Source: an uncultured Chloroflexota bacterium (GTDB lineage: Bacteria > Chloroflexota > Anaerolineae > Anaerolineales > Anaerolineaceae). Taken from it: a DNA stretch of 60,235 nt. The stretch's first letter is position 1; the number at the start of each line of letters is the position of its first letter. A program made the translations under genes and the position numbers. Below are positions 15,289 to 24,837 of the stretch, piece after piece. The stretch spans positions 1 through 60,235 of the forward strand of contig CACYHU010000017.1 in the NCBI GenBank assembly GCA_902774215.1. The letters are read 5' to 3'. Below the pieces are notes generated by a model, which saw only the letters and a list, made by a program, of their open reading frames with translations, was not told the origin of the DNA and made no database searches.

Positions 15289-16326
15289 TCAGTATGCATA
15301 TCTCAAAATCTTTATTTTATTGCTGTACTTCAGGATCAGCCATCCGAGCAGGAGCGTTACGGCCGCGGTCACGGCAAAACACAGAATCGACCAGGGCAGC
15401 TCATATTCTCCTAATTTCGGCATTACGACATAGACCCGCAGCAGCTCCGCGATCGAGGCATGGATACAGTAAATAAGCGTGCTCATGCTCCGCATGGTTT
15501 TGGTATAGGGAACATGAATATCCATTTTCAGAATAAGCCAGAAGAACAGCGGACCGGCCGCAAGACAGAAAAAGTAAACATCATTGTTCATCGTAAACAA
15601 GCCGCGGTCATAAAGCCACTTGTCTTCGAAGAACAAAAGAATCAGGGAACCCACGAAAGCTGCAGCAACAAATCTGGTGTCGGCTGCAAGCACCCGGTTC
15701 CTGAATTTTACAAAAAGCCTGCCCATCCAGATAATGGCAATAAAAAATGAAGCTGAATAACTGATCTCAGTCGCTTTATAAATTTTCGGCAGGAAGGATG
15801 TCTTATCAGCCAATACACGCCATGTGTTCTGTCCCAGGCACAGGAAGAAAAACAAAAAAGCGAGGACGGGAACAATGTATTTCCCGGCTCCTCTGTCCAG
15901 TTTTGCGACAAAGATGATCCCGATTGCCAGAGCCATCAAATACCAGGAAGCAGGGAAAGACGAACCGACCAGGATCGTACCAAAGAAAAAAACAATACCT
16001 TTGTGAAAGTAATCACGGTAGACTATTGTGAACGGAAGAAAGACAATAAACCAGAACAGGTAAAGTATCAGATCCCGCTTCACGAATTTCCAAAGATAAG
16101 CATTCTTTTTGCCATCCGGCAGCCGGTCATATTTGCTGAAAAAAAGAAAGGAACTGATCATGAAATAGACCGGGATCAATATTCTGCACCATGGATGGAG
16201 CACGTGGAATTTTGAATCTCCCAAGATCCTTGTATGAACGATCATGACCATAAAGGACACGATAAACTTGAAAAGATCAAAAGAGTCATAGCTTTTTGTT
16301 CTCGTTACTGTGTTAGTCTCCTGCAT
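15289..16326 (-). CDS. Acyltransferase family 3 membrane protein
   Basis: 345 residues with about ten membrane helices. The first (YDSFDLFKFIVSFMVMIVHTRIL) carries the conserved His of acyltransferase-3 enzymes (PF01757, the OafA/NodX type). These move acetyl or other acyl groups onto sugars of cell-surface polymers. ILIPVYFMISSFLFF, the usual second conserved stretch, follows. ATG 16326 has a GAGGATCGG ribosome binding site. It is upstream of the lipase-like gene on the same strand. The basic C-terminus (YSNKIKILRYAY) lies inside. Confidence 0.88.
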   Translation of the reverse strand: MQETNTVTRTKSYDSFDLFKFIVSFMVMIVHTRILGDSKFHVLHPWCRILIPVYFMISSFLFFSKYDRLPDGKKNAYLWKFVKRDLILYLFWFIVFLPFTIVYRDYFHKGIVFFFGTILVGSSFPASWYLMALAIGIIFVAKLDRGAGKYIVPVLAFLFFFLCLGQNTWRVLADKTSFLPKIYKATEISYSASFFIAIIWMGRLFVKFRNRVLAADTRFVAAAFVGSLILLFFEDKWLYDRGLFTMNNDVYFFCLAAGPLFFWLILKMDIHVPYTKTMRSMSTLIYCIHASIAELLRVYVVMPKLGEYELPWSILCFAVTAAVTLLLGWLILKYSNKIKILRYAY

Positions 16327-16546
16327 ATCCGATCCTCATCATGTCAGATGTTTTATATAAATATCAGCAATTTTCACCTTATATAAGCTGATCATAAGGC
16401 TTACTTGTACATATGCATCCGCAGCAGCCGACGATATTGCTGAAGGATTCATGCTCTTAACATTTCATTGTCCCATAATGCATATTCACATTATAGCATC
16501 AAAACCGGAGGTTATATTGACAAATGAGAAAAAACGTATCTGTTCT

Positions 16547-17404
16547 TTATTCCTGACCGGAATGGTCCTTTATTGCCGATACATTGTAAACAAGCAGGGT
16601 GATGATCACGATGGCAAAGCCGACTAATGAGAGTGTGGAGATTTTCTCATGAAGGAAGATATAAGTCCACAGCGGCGCCATGACCGGTTCGGCCAGAGCA
16701 ATAAAACCCGCCTGCAGTGCTGTGGTATATTTGATCCCGACCGCAAAACACAGCCATGCCCCGATTCCAGAGAAAGTGGCAAAAAACAGCAGAAAAGCCC
16801 ACTCCCTGGCGCTTGTATGAAGAACGACAGGATCCGTCACCATGACCGGTATCAGGAAAAGATAGCAGGCATTTCCCAGCAGAAGTGATTCGATCGGGTC
16901 GGCGCCGGCCTGTTTGCTCAGGAAAAAAACGCCGGCATAAAACAATGCTGAAAGCATGGCGAAAATATTCCCCAATACAGCACCGCCGCCCACGTTTCCG
17001 GCAAAAGCCAGGCCAACGCCCAGGAAAAGAACGGCACATACGATCATTTCCCTCTTTGTGGGAGGTTTTTTGTTGATCAGAGCATTCATCAGGATGATAT
17101 AGAGCGGGGACATATTCTGCAGCACGGTAGCGTTCCCGGCAGTTGTATATTTATTTGCACACATGAAGAGAATTCCCTGGGCAAAATAACAGAGGGCACA
17201 CAATGCCATGACTTTGTTTATCCGGATCTCTTTTTTCTCAGCCTTTACCAGCGCAAGAGCAACGAAAAAGGCAATGATCCCACGCAGCGTCGCAAGGCAC
17301 ACACCGTTCCATTCAACGCTCTTCGTAAAGATCCCGCTGAGGCTCCAGAGAAACGCGGATAAAAAAATAAAGACCGGACCGTATTTTTCGCTGATCATCA
17401 TCAC
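16547..17404 (-). CDS. EamA/DMT-family transporter
   Basis: 285 residues with ten membrane helices arranged as two EamA repeats (PF00892): FIFLSAFLWSLSGIFTK at the start of the first, GNIFAMLSALFYAGVFFLSKQAG at the start of the second, and ALAEPVMAPLWTYIFLHEKIS near the end. Such carriers export or import small metabolites (amino acids, nucleotide sugars). ATG 17404 is one of three tandem ATG/ATA codons behind AAAGGG, so the exact start is uncertain by two codons. It is the last gene of the long minus-strand run beginning at the ABC operon, 24 nt after the MBL-fold gene. Confidence 0.9.
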   Translation of the reverse strand: MMMISEKYGPVFIFLSAFLWSLSGIFTKSVEWNGVCLATLRGIIAFFVALALVKAEKKEIRINKVMALCALCYFAQGILFMCANKYTTAGNATVLQNMSPLYIILMNALINKKPPTKREMIVCAVLFLGVGLAFAGNVGGGAVLGNIFAMLSALFYAGVFFLSKQAGADPIESLLLGNACYLFLIPVMVTDPVVLHTSAREWAFLLFFATFSGIGAWLCFAVGIKYTTALQAGFIALAEPVMAPLWTYIFLHEKISTLSLVGFAIVIITLLVYNVSAIKDHSGQE

Positions 17405-17428
17405 CCTTTTGTCTATTTACGAATTTGC

Positions 17429-18295
17429 TCAGAAAGCCGCAAGCCGCAGGCCGTCATAAGCCACACTGATCTGCGGGCCGACCATCTCCCGCATTTTCTG
17501 CTGAAGCTCCGTATGATTCAGTCCGCCTTTGTGACCGATATGCGTGAGCCAGATCTCCGTCCGGTCAGACACGACGCCATCTTTGCGGAACCGGTCCACC
17601 ATTTGAATGATTGAATCACAGGTCTGATGATTTTTTTCAGGAGCGCTTTTTCCAAACGAACACTCCGTGACCAGAATATCAAGCGTCTTTCCCTTCAGAA
17701 ATTCATAATTTTCTTCATTGTACGGACCGGTATCCGCAGCATAGAGGAAATGTCTGCCGTTCCGCTCAAAGAGATAGTTCAGTACAATTTCATTCACGAA
17801 TCTGCCGCTGTGTATACCCCTGACCGCGCTGACTGTCATATCATCAACAGTGAAGGGTTCATAAAGGCGCACCGGGATAAATTCCATCGTCTGCTCATAA
17901 AAACGGATATCGCGTTCGTAATCTTTGGAAGGGTAGCTCAGGATCAGATCCCGGAATACCTTCACACCTGTTAAAGCCGGTTCGGAAAGGAAAACCCTGA
18001 AATGCGGCGGCGGAGTAACGCTCATCCGCGGGTTTTCCCAGTTCACAAAATCGCAGTGGTCACTGTGAAAATGGGTATAAAATAAATTTCGCAGGTGAGC
18101 CATCGAAAGACCAAAGCGACCGGCGGCGTTAATCACATCAGGGCCGAAATCGATCAGATTCTGCTCATCAATGGAAAAGGCAGACCGTCCACGTTTTTCC
18201 CGCGGATCATCGGAGGCAAGTGCCTTGCGGCAGACCTCGCATTCACAAAACGGATTCGGGATTGCTTCAGATGCGCCTGTACCGAGAAATATCAT
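17429..18295 (-). CDS. PhnP-like MBL-fold phosphodiesterase
   Basis: 288 residues. The opening MIFLGTGASEAIPNPFCECEVCRKA has the extra Cys-rich zinc site characteristic of PhnP-type phosphoribosyl cyclic-phosphate diesterases. The active-site motif is YTHFHSDHCDF (HxHxDH), with further ligands in RGIHSG, YAADTGPY and THIGHKGG. Family members open cyclic or linear phosphodiesters with a di-metal centre. No phosphonate-lyase genes are nearby. Instead it sits 18 nt after an NPP-type phosphodiesterase, in line with a phosphodiester-degradation role. ATG 18295 follows an AAAGG site. Confidence 0.87.
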   Translation of the reverse strand: MIFLGTGASEAIPNPFCECEVCRKALASDDPREKRGRSAFSIDEQNLIDFGPDVINAAGRFGLSMAHLRNLFYTHFHSDHCDFVNWENPRMSVTPPPHFRVFLSEPALTGVKVFRDLILSYPSKDYERDIRFYEQTMEFIPVRLYEPFTVDDMTVSAVRGIHSGRFVNEIVLNYLFERNGRHFLYAADTGPYNEENYEFLKGKTLDILVTECSFGKSAPEKNHQTCDSIIQMVDRFRKDGVVSDRTEIWLTHIGHKGGLNHTELQQKMREMVGPQISVAYDGLRLAAF

Positions 18296-18313
18296 AGAAA
18301 ACCTTTCTTTAGT

Positions 18314-19102
18314 TTAATTCCGAATTAACGAGCTTCCTTCCCACTCAGGATCGGGATCGATGCCAAGGATCTCAGCGATCGTCGGAGCGATGTCGATAAT
18401 ACTGACATCGTTCAAGACCTTGCCCTTCTCAAACATCGGACCATGACAGGTAACCGGGATCGTCATATCTTCCGGGATATTGTCCCCATGATTGCGCTCA
18501 TGTCCGCCATGGTCAGCTGTTACGATAACGCTGTACTCCGGCGGCAGGGCGGAAACGATATCCATTATGCAATTTCCCGCGGTCCGGACACATTCCAGAT
18601 ATTCCGGCGACATCCAGCCCCATCCATGCCCGTACTCATCCACCATGCCAAGATAAAGCCAGACAAAATCCGGCGCAAATTCAGCAATGTGCTCCTTACA
18701 GGCTTTCGTTTCAGGAATATCAATATTCATGGTCTTCCAATAATTATGCAGGTTCATCATCCAGGAGAAGGAGACACTGTTGCGGGGGGCCCAGATATCA
18801 CGCATCTGCTGCCAGCTGTAAAAAACAGCACTGCGTTTTTTTGCCGCATCGATCGTTTCAAACAATCCGGTAATCGGGTGATTCTGAGGAACGAAAGTAT
18901 TGGTCCAGACACCGTGACGTTCTGTTTTTACACTGTGAAACAACGACATATGCGCCGGCAATGTGACCGGAGGAAAGGTTGTCCGGGCAGAATAACTATG
19001 CGCACCCTCTTCGAAATATTTCTGAAATGCGGGATTCCCGCACGCAGCTACACTGTCCGCCCGCATACCGTCAACTAAAACCAGCAATACTTTATTGTTC
19101 AT
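18314..19102 (-). CDS. Nucleotide pyrophosphatase/phosphodiesterase family protein
   Basis: 262 residues of the alkaline-phosphatase-like type I phosphodiesterase family (PF01663). Metal and nucleophile motifs are visible: VLVDGMRAD (Asp), TTFPPVTLPAHMS (Thr nucleophile region), GMVDEYGHGWG (Asp and His), TADHGGHERNHG (Asp-His) and VTCHGP (His). It is short for the family and has no signal peptide, so it acts in the cytoplasm. It probably cleaves nucleotide or glycerol phosphodiesters. ATG 19102 has an AAGGATC site; the upstream GDPD gene ends 18 nt before it. Confidence 0.88.
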   Translation of the reverse strand: MNNKVLLVLVDGMRADSVAACGNPAFQKYFEEGAHSYSARTTFPPVTLPAHMSLFHSVKTERHGVWTNTFVPQNHPITGLFETIDAAKKRSAVFYSWQQMRDIWAPRNSVSFSWMMNLHNYWKTMNIDIPETKACKEHIAEFAPDFVWLYLGMVDEYGHGWGWMSPEYLECVRTAGNCIMDIVSALPPEYSVIVTADHGGHERNHGDNIPEDMTIPVTCHGPMFEKGKVLNDVSIIDIAPTIAEILGIDPDPEWEGSSLIRN

Positions 19103-19120
19103 TTTCTGATCCTTTTTTCC

Positions 19121-19828
19121 TTAATATCCCAAAATCTCTTTCCTGAGGCGCAGCGCACTCGCCACATTCCGGGTGGTAATATTCACCAGGTCCTCCCGCA
19201 GCAGACGATCCTGATCCGCTTCTTCATTTACTGTCCAAAGCGAAAGACCGATTCCGCAGGCGTTGCATGCCACAATACGGACCGGAGTCATCATCTTGTA
19301 TGAAGGATTGATACATTCTATACCCAGCTTTTTTAAGAGCGCTGCAATTTTATCAATATGAACATCAAGCAGGGGGCCTCTTTCTTCCCATGTTTCGGGA
19401 AGTTCGACAACCTCCTTCATAAACTTGAATAACTGATCAATGTTTAAAAAGATCCGGGCGCGTTTTGCGACAGACGGATCACGCATCAGCAGATCAACGT
19501 CCACTGAGCCGGAAAAAAACAGTCTTTCACGGGGAATGCCGGCTGCCTCAGCAGCTTTCAGCACAGGATAAAGCAGTTTTTCTTCCTTGATATCACAATT
19601 GACAGCGGCGTTGTTTTCGGCAATCACATTCAGAGCTGTTTCAAGCGGAATCGCAGCAGAATAATCCTCAAGTTCGTTGTGTGTCAGCCGCAGCTTCCCC
19701 TGCGGATCCATGCGGACATCGATCTCGATGCAATCCGCCCCGAGTTCGATCCCCTTGAGGATCGATTCCATGGAATTGTCCGGCGTACCTTCACAGCCGG
19801 AATGTGCGGTGATCATTATTTTTTTCAT
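19121..19828 (-). CDS. Glycerophosphodiester phosphodiesterase-like protein
   Basis: 235 residues of the GDPD TIM-barrel family (PF03009). Conserved parts are ITAHSGCEGTPDNSMES, ADCIEIDVRMDPQGKLRLTHNE (the Glu/Asp metal ligands and the second His) and LSLWTVNEEADQDRL near the end. In E. coli, UgpQ and GlpQ cleave glycerophosphodiesters to glycerol-3-phosphate and an alcohol. The catalytic HRG at the N-terminus is HSG here, with Arg replaced by Ser, which may alter activity or substrate. It lies downstream of the ABC permeases, as ugpQ does in ugpBAECQ. ATG 19828 follows AGGATAAGC. Confidence 0.82.
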   Translation of the reverse strand: MKKIMITAHSGCEGTPDNSMESILKGIELGADCIEIDVRMDPQGKLRLTHNELEDYSAAIPLETALNVIAENNAAVNCDIKEEKLLYPVLKAAEAAGIPRERLFFSGSVDVDLLMRDPSVAKRARIFLNIDQLFKFMKEVVELPETWEERGPLLDVHIDKIAALLKKLGIECINPSYKMMTPVRIVACNACGIGLSLWTVNEEADQDRLLREDLVNITTRNVASALRLRKEILGY

Positions 19829-19858
19829 TGCTTATCCTGCAATTCTTCTTTTGCTCAT

Positions 19859-19875
19859 CAGGCCGAAAAGGCCTG
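19859..19875 (-). other. Intercistronic stem-loop
   Basis: CAGGCC and GGCCTG pair around a GAAA(A) loop between the small membrane protein and the GDPD gene. The T-run lies on the plus side, so on the minus transcript it is more likely a processing or stabilising hairpin than a terminator. Confidence 0.45.
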
Positions 19876-19895
19876 TTTTTCATGTCCCGATTTGC

Positions 19896-20273
19896 CTACA
19901 AATCGACCGAATACGAATAATCAAACTCGATAATCACAAGTTTTCCGAAAAAGGGAATGCGCTTTGCCTTGCCTGAAAGGGCAAGGATGATCCCGCGCAC
20001 CAGACAGACCAGACAAAAGACCAGGCAGGCAAAGGACAGATATGCCCCGATTTTCGGTATCCCTGCAAGTCCGATAATGCCCAGAAATTCCAGCATCAGC
20101 AGGATCAGCCCCTGATTGCTGTGATAACGGGCGAACTTGCTTTCCGGATGCATAATAATCGGGACAAAGAAAAACAGGTAGCCGATTGCGGAGGAGATCC
20201 GGGCCTGATCGTTCGTTTCCCTGTCAAAGCGCTTCGCCAAATCTTCATTAAAATTCGAATGATCAATCGTCAT
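19896..20273 (-). CDS. DUF4870-like small membrane protein
   Basis: 125 residues from ATG 20273, which has a GGAGATATCTGC leader; an upstream in-frame start has no ribosome binding site. Three hydrophobic segments (AIGYLFFFVPIIM, GLILLMLEFLGIIGLAG, LSFACLVFCLVCLVRGIILAL) flank HPESKFARYHSNQG, the cytoplasmic loop typical of DUF4870/Tic20-like proteins. The function of that family is unknown. It sits between the ABC permease gene and the GDPD gene, so it is carried in the same transcript. Confidence 0.78.
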   Translation of the reverse strand: MTIDHSNFNEDLAKRFDRETNDQARISSAIGYLFFFVPIIMHPESKFARYHSNQGLILLMLEFLGIIGLAGIPKIGAYLSFACLVFCLVCLVRGIILALSGKAKRIPFFGKLVIIEFDYSYSVDL

Positions 20274-20339
20274 GCAGATATCTCCAATCAAAAGGCGTGA
20301 AACGCCATCCAATTACAACTGATCCCTGAAACCTGATCC

Positions 20340-21173
20340 CTATTTGATTCCGTTCCCGATAAACGCCACTTTGATCTGTCTATTGGCAAAAATGTAGAGG
20401 ATCAGCAGCGGAGCCATCAGCATCACGTTGCCGGCCATCGTCACATTCCATGCGGAAATCATATCCTCTGACAAGCTGGACAGGCGGTTCATCGCCAGCG
20501 GCAGCGTGCGGATGTGGTCATTGGTCGTCAGTGTCTGGACCCAGAAGTAGCCGTTCCACTTACTGATAAAGGAAAGCATGATCTGTGTGATCATGAAAGG
20601 CTTTACCGATGGCAGCATGACCCGAAACATCACCGAAAACTCACTTGCTCCATCCAGGCGCGCGGCTTCAATCAGCTCCGCCGGAACCTGCTTGAAGGCA
20701 TTCCGCAGGAAGAAAATGACTCCGCCGCTGTAGATAAACAGGAAGAAATAGCTGATGTAGGTATTCAGAATATGCATCCGGGAATACATCACAAATATCG
20801 GCAGGAAAATAACCTGTGCAGGGATCACGATATCCGCCATCATCAGGTAAAAGAGTCCTTTTTTCCCTTTGAATTCGAAGCGGGCAAAACCGTAAGCCGC
20901 CATCGTACAGGAGATCATCAGGATCGCTGTCGCGGCTGTACTCATAAAGATGGAGTTCTTCCCGAAATAAGCAAAATCCGCATAACGCCAGGCTTCAGCA
21001 TAGTTTTCAAAATGAAATTCGGATGGCCAGAATGTCGGCGGATAAGCCACCGCCTCATACAGCCCTTTGACAGAAGTAATGAGCGTCCAGTAGAAAGGAA
21101 AAACAAACATCAGGAACAGGATCACCAGAAGAATGCACTCGAGGATCCGGAAAATTCTTTTTTTCGCTGTCAT
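20340..21173 (-). CDS. Carbohydrate-type ABC permease (MalG/UgpE family)
   Basis: 277 residues with six membrane helices. The EAA loop that docks to the ATPase reads ELIEAARLDGASEFSVMFRVMLPSVKP, and the N-terminal FPFYWTLITSVK is typical of MalG/UgpE. ATG 21173 has a strong AAGGAGGGATC site 11 nt after the partner permease. The substrate is not visible, but the nearby UgpQ-like diesterase points to glycerol-phosphate compounds. Confidence 0.93.
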   Translation of the reverse strand: MTAKKRIFRILECILLVILFLMFVFPFYWTLITSVKGLYEAVAYPPTFWPSEFHFENYAEAWRYADFAYFGKNSIFMSTAATAILMISCTMAAYGFARFEFKGKKGLFYLMMADIVIPAQVIFLPIFVMYSRMHILNTYISYFFLFIYSGGVIFFLRNAFKQVPAELIEAARLDGASEFSVMFRVMLPSVKPFMITQIMLSFISKWNGYFWVQTLTTNDHIRTLPLAMNRLSSLSEDMISAWNVTMAGNVMLMAPLLILYIFANRQIKVAFIGNGIK

Positions 21174-21184
21174 GATCCCTCCTT

Positions 21185-22108
21185 CTATTGATAGTGGACT
21201 CTTTTGTCAAGAATCGTGAAGTTTATCACTGCCAGCGCACCGGAAATGATCAGCAGGATTACCGCTGCAGCCATCGCCCGGCCGTACTGGTTGAACCCGA
21301 GGCCCTGCTGGTAAATATAAAAGGCGATCAGATTGGTCGCGTTATCCGGGCCGCCGTTTGTCATCATTTTCACCGTATCAAAACTGGTGAAGGCACTGGC
21401 AGTCGTAGTCACCACCATATAAAGCAGTGTCGGTGAAAGCAGCGGGATAGTGATCTGGAAAAAGGTCTTGAAGGAAGATGCTTTATCGAGTTTTGCAGCT
21501 TCATAGATATATTCCGGAATGCTGCGAAGCCCGGCGATGACACGCAGCGCACCGCTGCCGAGCCCTGCCCAGATCGACACGATGATGATCGAAAACAGCG
21601 CGCTTTCACTTCCTTTATACCAGTAGGATGTCGGCAGATGCAGCGCCCGCAGCGCCATGTTGAAAACACCGTTGTTCGGATCCATCAGCCACATAAAAAT
21701 CACAGCGATGGAGACCGATGCGATGATGTGCGGCGTGAAGGAGACCGTCTGTACAATGTTGTGCGCCGGGGTCCGCTTATTCAGAAAAACGCCCATCAGG
21801 ATCTTGAGGAAAAGTCCGACGAAAAGAATCGCGAGCATAAAAATGATCGTATTACTTAACACTCTCCGGAAGTCAGCACTTTGAAAGAGATAGCGGAAAT
21901 TCCCCAATCCAAGAAATTTTTTCCGCCCGCTGATCGGGTCCCATTTGAAGAAACTCATATAGACCGCAAAGCACATCGGATAAATCGTCAGCCAGAGGTC
22001 GAAGATGACCGCCGGCGCGATCAGAAAATAGGGATTTTTCAGAAGTTTGTTGAAAAAGGTATAAACCTTTCCGTGCTTCCGCAGTTCATATCGTTCATTC
22101 ATCCGCAT
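21185..22108 (-). CDS. Carbohydrate-type ABC permease (MalF/UgpA family)
   Basis: 307 residues, six membrane helices plus a basic N-terminus. Hallmarks are FFKWDPISGRKKFLGLGNFRYLF near residue 60 and the EAA loop EYIYEAAKLDKASSFKTFFQITIPLLSP. It pairs with the downstream MalG-type subunit. ATG 22108 follows AAAGGGGTTTACC and overlaps the end of the ATPase gene by 14 nt, so the genes are translationally coupled. Confidence 0.93.
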   Translation of the reverse strand: MRMNERYELRKHGKVYTFFNKLLKNPYFLIAPAVIFDLWLTIYPMCFAVYMSFFKWDPISGRKKFLGLGNFRYLFQSADFRRVLSNTIIFMLAILFVGLFLKILMGVFLNKRTPAHNIVQTVSFTPHIIASVSIAVIFMWLMDPNNGVFNMALRALHLPTSYWYKGSESALFSIIIVSIWAGLGSGALRVIAGLRSIPEYIYEAAKLDKASSFKTFFQITIPLLSPTLLYMVVTTTASAFTSFDTVKMMTNGGPDNATNLIAFYIYQQGLGFNQYGRAMAAAVILLIISGALAVINFTILDKRVHYQ

Positions 22109-23126
22109 GGTAAACCCCTTTCAGCCCGCCGATCTCAAAGGGCCTGCAAACATTCTGGTCCTTATCAAAGAAGAACAGATCCTCATCCTGAACATAGAGT
22201 CTGTAACGTTTATCCGGCTCCAGTTCATCTGTTGAGCGCATAACGATCTTCCCTATGCCGGTGTCAAAGGTATATTGGTAATCGAAACCCAGAAATTCGC
22301 TCGTCAGCAGATCCGCTTCAAAGCTGAAATCATTTTCCGAACCAGCGGAACGCAGTCCTCTCGGTTTGAAACCGACATATTTCCCGTTATCCAGCAGAAA
22401 CACATTCATACCCGGATCGCCGATGAACTGGGCGACGAAGATATTCTGAGGATTTCGATAGATCTCTTTCGGGCTGCCCTGCTGCATGATCTTCCCCAAA
22501 TGCATCACGACGATATCCGTTGCCATCGTCAGCGCTTCGGTCTGATCATGCGTTACGTAGACGAAGGTCGTTTCCATTTGTTTGAACATCTGGATCAGCT
22601 CCGAACGCATCTGATTGCGGAGCTTCGCGTCCAGATTGGAAAGCGGCTCGTCCATCAGAAAGGCTTTAGGAGATTTGGAAATGGCGCGTGCCAGGGCAAC
22701 ACGCTGCCGCTGTCCGCCTGAAAGCTGGTTCGGCATCCGGTTGGCGAATTCTGTCAGCCCCGTCAGCTCCAGAACATCCGCTATACGCCGGGCGATCTGC
22801 TCCTTCGTCATTTTGTAATTCTTCAGTCCGAATTCAATATTGCCTTTCACTGACATATGCGGATAAATCGCGTAGTTCTGGAAGACCATAGCCAGATTCC
22901 GGTCGCCCGGCTCCATCCGGGTGATGTCCGTATCATCCACGGTGATCGTCCCTGAGGTCACATCCTCCAACCCCGCAATCATACGCAGTGTTGTTGTTTT
23001 CCCGCAGCCGGAAGGCCCCAGCAGAACAGTGAAGGAGCCGTCCTGGATGGTCAGGTTCAGCCCCTCAATGACAGGTTCTTTGCTGCCCGGATAAATCTTT
23101 TTGATATCTTTTAATACGATCGGCAT
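22095..23126 (-). CDS. ABC transporter ATPase (UgpC/MsmK/MalK family)
   Basis: 343 residues. Walker A is [13 protein letters not shown], the signature is [15 protein letters not shown], Walker B is [13 protein letters not shown] and the H-loop is YVTHDQTEA. The C-terminal 110 residues form the TOBE/OB regulatory domain of the MalK subfamily. ATPases of this kind are often shared by several sugar permeases, which could suit the two binding proteins upstream. ATG 23126 follows GGAGGGAATGAAAG. A strong hairpin separates it from the first binding-protein gene. Confidence 0.95.
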   Translation of the reverse strand: MPIVLKDIKKIYPGSKEPVIEGLNLTIQDGSFTVLLGPSGCGKTTTLRMIAGLEDVTSGTITVDDTDITRMEPGDRNLAMVFQNYAIYPHMSVKGNIEFGLKNYKMTKEQIARRIADVLELTGLTEFANRMPNQLSGGQRQRVALARAISKSPKAFLMDEPLSNLDAKLRNQMRSELIQMFKQMETTFVYVTHDQTEALTMATDIVVMHLGKIMQQGSPKEIYRNPQNIFVAQFIGDPGMNVFLLDNGKYVGFKPRGLRSAGSENDFSFEADLLTSEFLGFDYQYTFDTGIGKIVMRSTDELEPDKRYRLYVQDEDLFFFDKDQNVCRPFEIGGLKGVYHADE

Positions 23127-23246
23127 CTTTCATTCCCTCCATTTTTTCTCAGTGGCCTGTGTCCAATGAGCTTAACTTCTCAATAAGAATAGTTCTAACC
23201 TGAATACCGGGATTCAGATGGGAACAATACCTATTGAATGCTTTTA

Positions 23247-23284
23247 TAAAAGGGGGAGAGGCAGATTCCTTTCCCCCTTTTTTT
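23247..23284 (-). terminator. Attenuating terminator between binding protein and ABC genes
   Basis: AAAAGGGGGA-GAGG and CCTT-TCCCCCTTTT pair around a short loop, flanked by T-runs on both strands. Read on the minus strand it follows the solute-binding-protein stop by 9 nt. It would lower expression of the ATPase and permeases relative to the binding protein. Confidence 0.75.
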
Positions 23285-23292
23285 ATTTATAT

Positions 23293-24630
23293 TTACCAGG
23301 CATTGTCGTCAATGATCTGCTGGAATTTCAATTCCAGATCATCAATCATCGCATACACATCGATTTTGTCAGGGTTCAGACAAAGCTGTTCAAATTTATC
23401 GACACCGTAGGAATACATTTCAGACCAATACGGAGTGTTCGGACGGGCATGCAGATACGGAACAGAATCATAGATTGCCTGAAGGCCCGGAAGCGCTTCC
23501 AGTAACGCTTTGCCGCCTTCACTGTCCAGAGCGCTCTGTGTAACCATCATGTCACCGGTGATTTGTGAACGTTCAACCATCTTTTCAACAGATGCAATAT
23601 AAGAAAGCCAGCCACCGGCGAAGAGCTTTTCGGTTTCACTCTTGGAATCCGCAAGGACCCAGCAGGATCCGCCGCTGACGACATGAATTCCACCCTCACC
23701 GGCAGGCTGAATATATGTGGAAAGCGTATAGCCGTAATCAGCAGCCGCATCGTAGCGCTTTTTCATAGAGTTAGAAGAGATCAGCAGAATGCCGACATCA
23801 CCTTTTGCTAAAGCAAGTGTACACTGATCATATGGTTCCGGTGAGCTGTAAAAGCTTGTGACATAACCCTCTTTCAGGCCTTCCTGAATGCGTAATGCAT
23901 ATTTCGCACCGACATAGTCGTAATCCTTACCGAAGGACGGGTGCTGTCCGTCATCAGTCAGGATTTGACCGCCGTCCGCGTAGACTGCCGATTCCCAGTT
24001 CCAGAGATCGGTATCCCACCAGATCGCGAATCCCGGTTTACCGGTCTTTTCATAAATATCCTTCGCACACTGGAACATATCGTCATTTGTTTTGATCATG
24101 TCGCCGGTCCAGCCAACTTCAGCCAAAACTTCATTGTTGACAAATAAAACAGGATTGGAACGGGCTGCTGGGGCACCGATCAGACGATCACCGTCATACA
24201 GGGAAGAGGAAAGCAGACCGGGCAGATAGTCACTGACTGTTGCTTCAGGCACCCACTCATTCAGATCAGCAGCGATCGCGGCGAAGCTCTTGACAGTAGA
24301 TTCTTCCGCCATCCAGATCCCCGGCAGGTCGCCTGCGACAGATGCAGCCGTAACCTTTTCCCGGACATCATCATAACTACCCTGATGAATGTATTCAATT
24401 GTCACATGTTTGAACAGGGCTGAATATTCATTGGCAAAGTTTGTAAAAACCGTACCGCGGGAAGTCTCTTTGCTGGTACCGTCCTTACCCCAGATCTCGA
24501 TATGGATATCCTGAGTCAGGGAATCATCGAGAGCCTTCAGCTCAGCCAAATTAACCGGTTCCTGAGCAAAGCAGACAGCCGCAGACAACAGAAGCGCAGC
24601 AGTCAACAACAATACAATAAGTTTTTTCAT
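23293..24630 (-). CDS. ABC solute-binding protein, family 1 (copy A)
   Basis: 445 residues from ATG 24630 (CAGGAGGAAACC site). The signal peptide MKKLIVLLLTAALLLSAAVCFAQ ends in an AxA-like site; the single Cys is not in a proper lipobox. The mature protein is an SBP_bac_1 sugar-type binding protein with IEIWGKD, GDLPGIWMAEESTVK, GDRLIGAPAARSNPVLFVNNEVLAE, IYEKTGKPGFAIWWD and a C-terminal PNTPYWSEMYSYGVDKFEQL. It is a close paralogue of the next gene (about two thirds identical by eye). It heads the ABC operon and is driven by the LacI-type promoter at 24731-24759. Confidence 0.93.
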   Translation of the reverse strand: MKKLIVLLLTAALLLSAAVCFAQEPVNLAELKALDDSLTQDIHIEIWGKDGTSKETSRGTVFTNFANEYSALFKHVTIEYIHQGSYDDVREKVTAASVAGDLPGIWMAEESTVKSFAAIAADLNEWVPEATVSDYLPGLLSSSLYDGDRLIGAPAARSNPVLFVNNEVLAEVGWTGDMIKTNDDMFQCAKDIYEKTGKPGFAIWWDTDLWNWESAVYADGGQILTDDGQHPSFGKDYDYVGAKYALRIQEGLKEGYVTSFYSSPEPYDQCTLALAKGDVGILLISSNSMKKRYDAAADYGYTLSTYIQPAGEGGIHVVSGGSCWVLADSKSETEKLFAGGWLSYIASVEKMVERSQITGDMMVTQSALDSEGGKALLEALPGLQAIYDSVPYLHARPNTPYWSEMYSYGVDKFEQLCLNPDKIDVYAMIDDLELKFQQIIDDNAW

Positions 24631-24730
24631 TGGTTTCCTCCTGATTTTTATTACCACATACTGTGGCTGGTCTACAGCAGTAAATTGTTCCTTCGGTCAG
24701 TCAGTAAAGATGCGGAACAAATTATTCTCA

Positions 24731-24759
24731 ATTATATAAAATGAAACCGGTTTCATCAA
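24731..24759 (-). promoter_or_regulatory. Promoter with LacI-type operator, upstream of binding protein A
   Basis: On the minus strand TTGATG (24759-24754) and TATAAT (24736-24731) are 17 nt apart. The perfect 16-bp palindrome ATGAAACCGGTTTCAT (24741-24756) fills the spacer and overlaps the -35. The downstream flank ATCAATGTTATAAATGTCAG is almost identical to that at 34354-34374, upstream of the Opp binding-protein gene. Confidence 0.8.
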
Positions 24760-24837
24760 TGTTATAAATGTCAGATTTCTTATTATTCCAAAAGAAAAAC
24801 AGCGTTATCCCGGATAAAATCCATAATTACATTTTTG

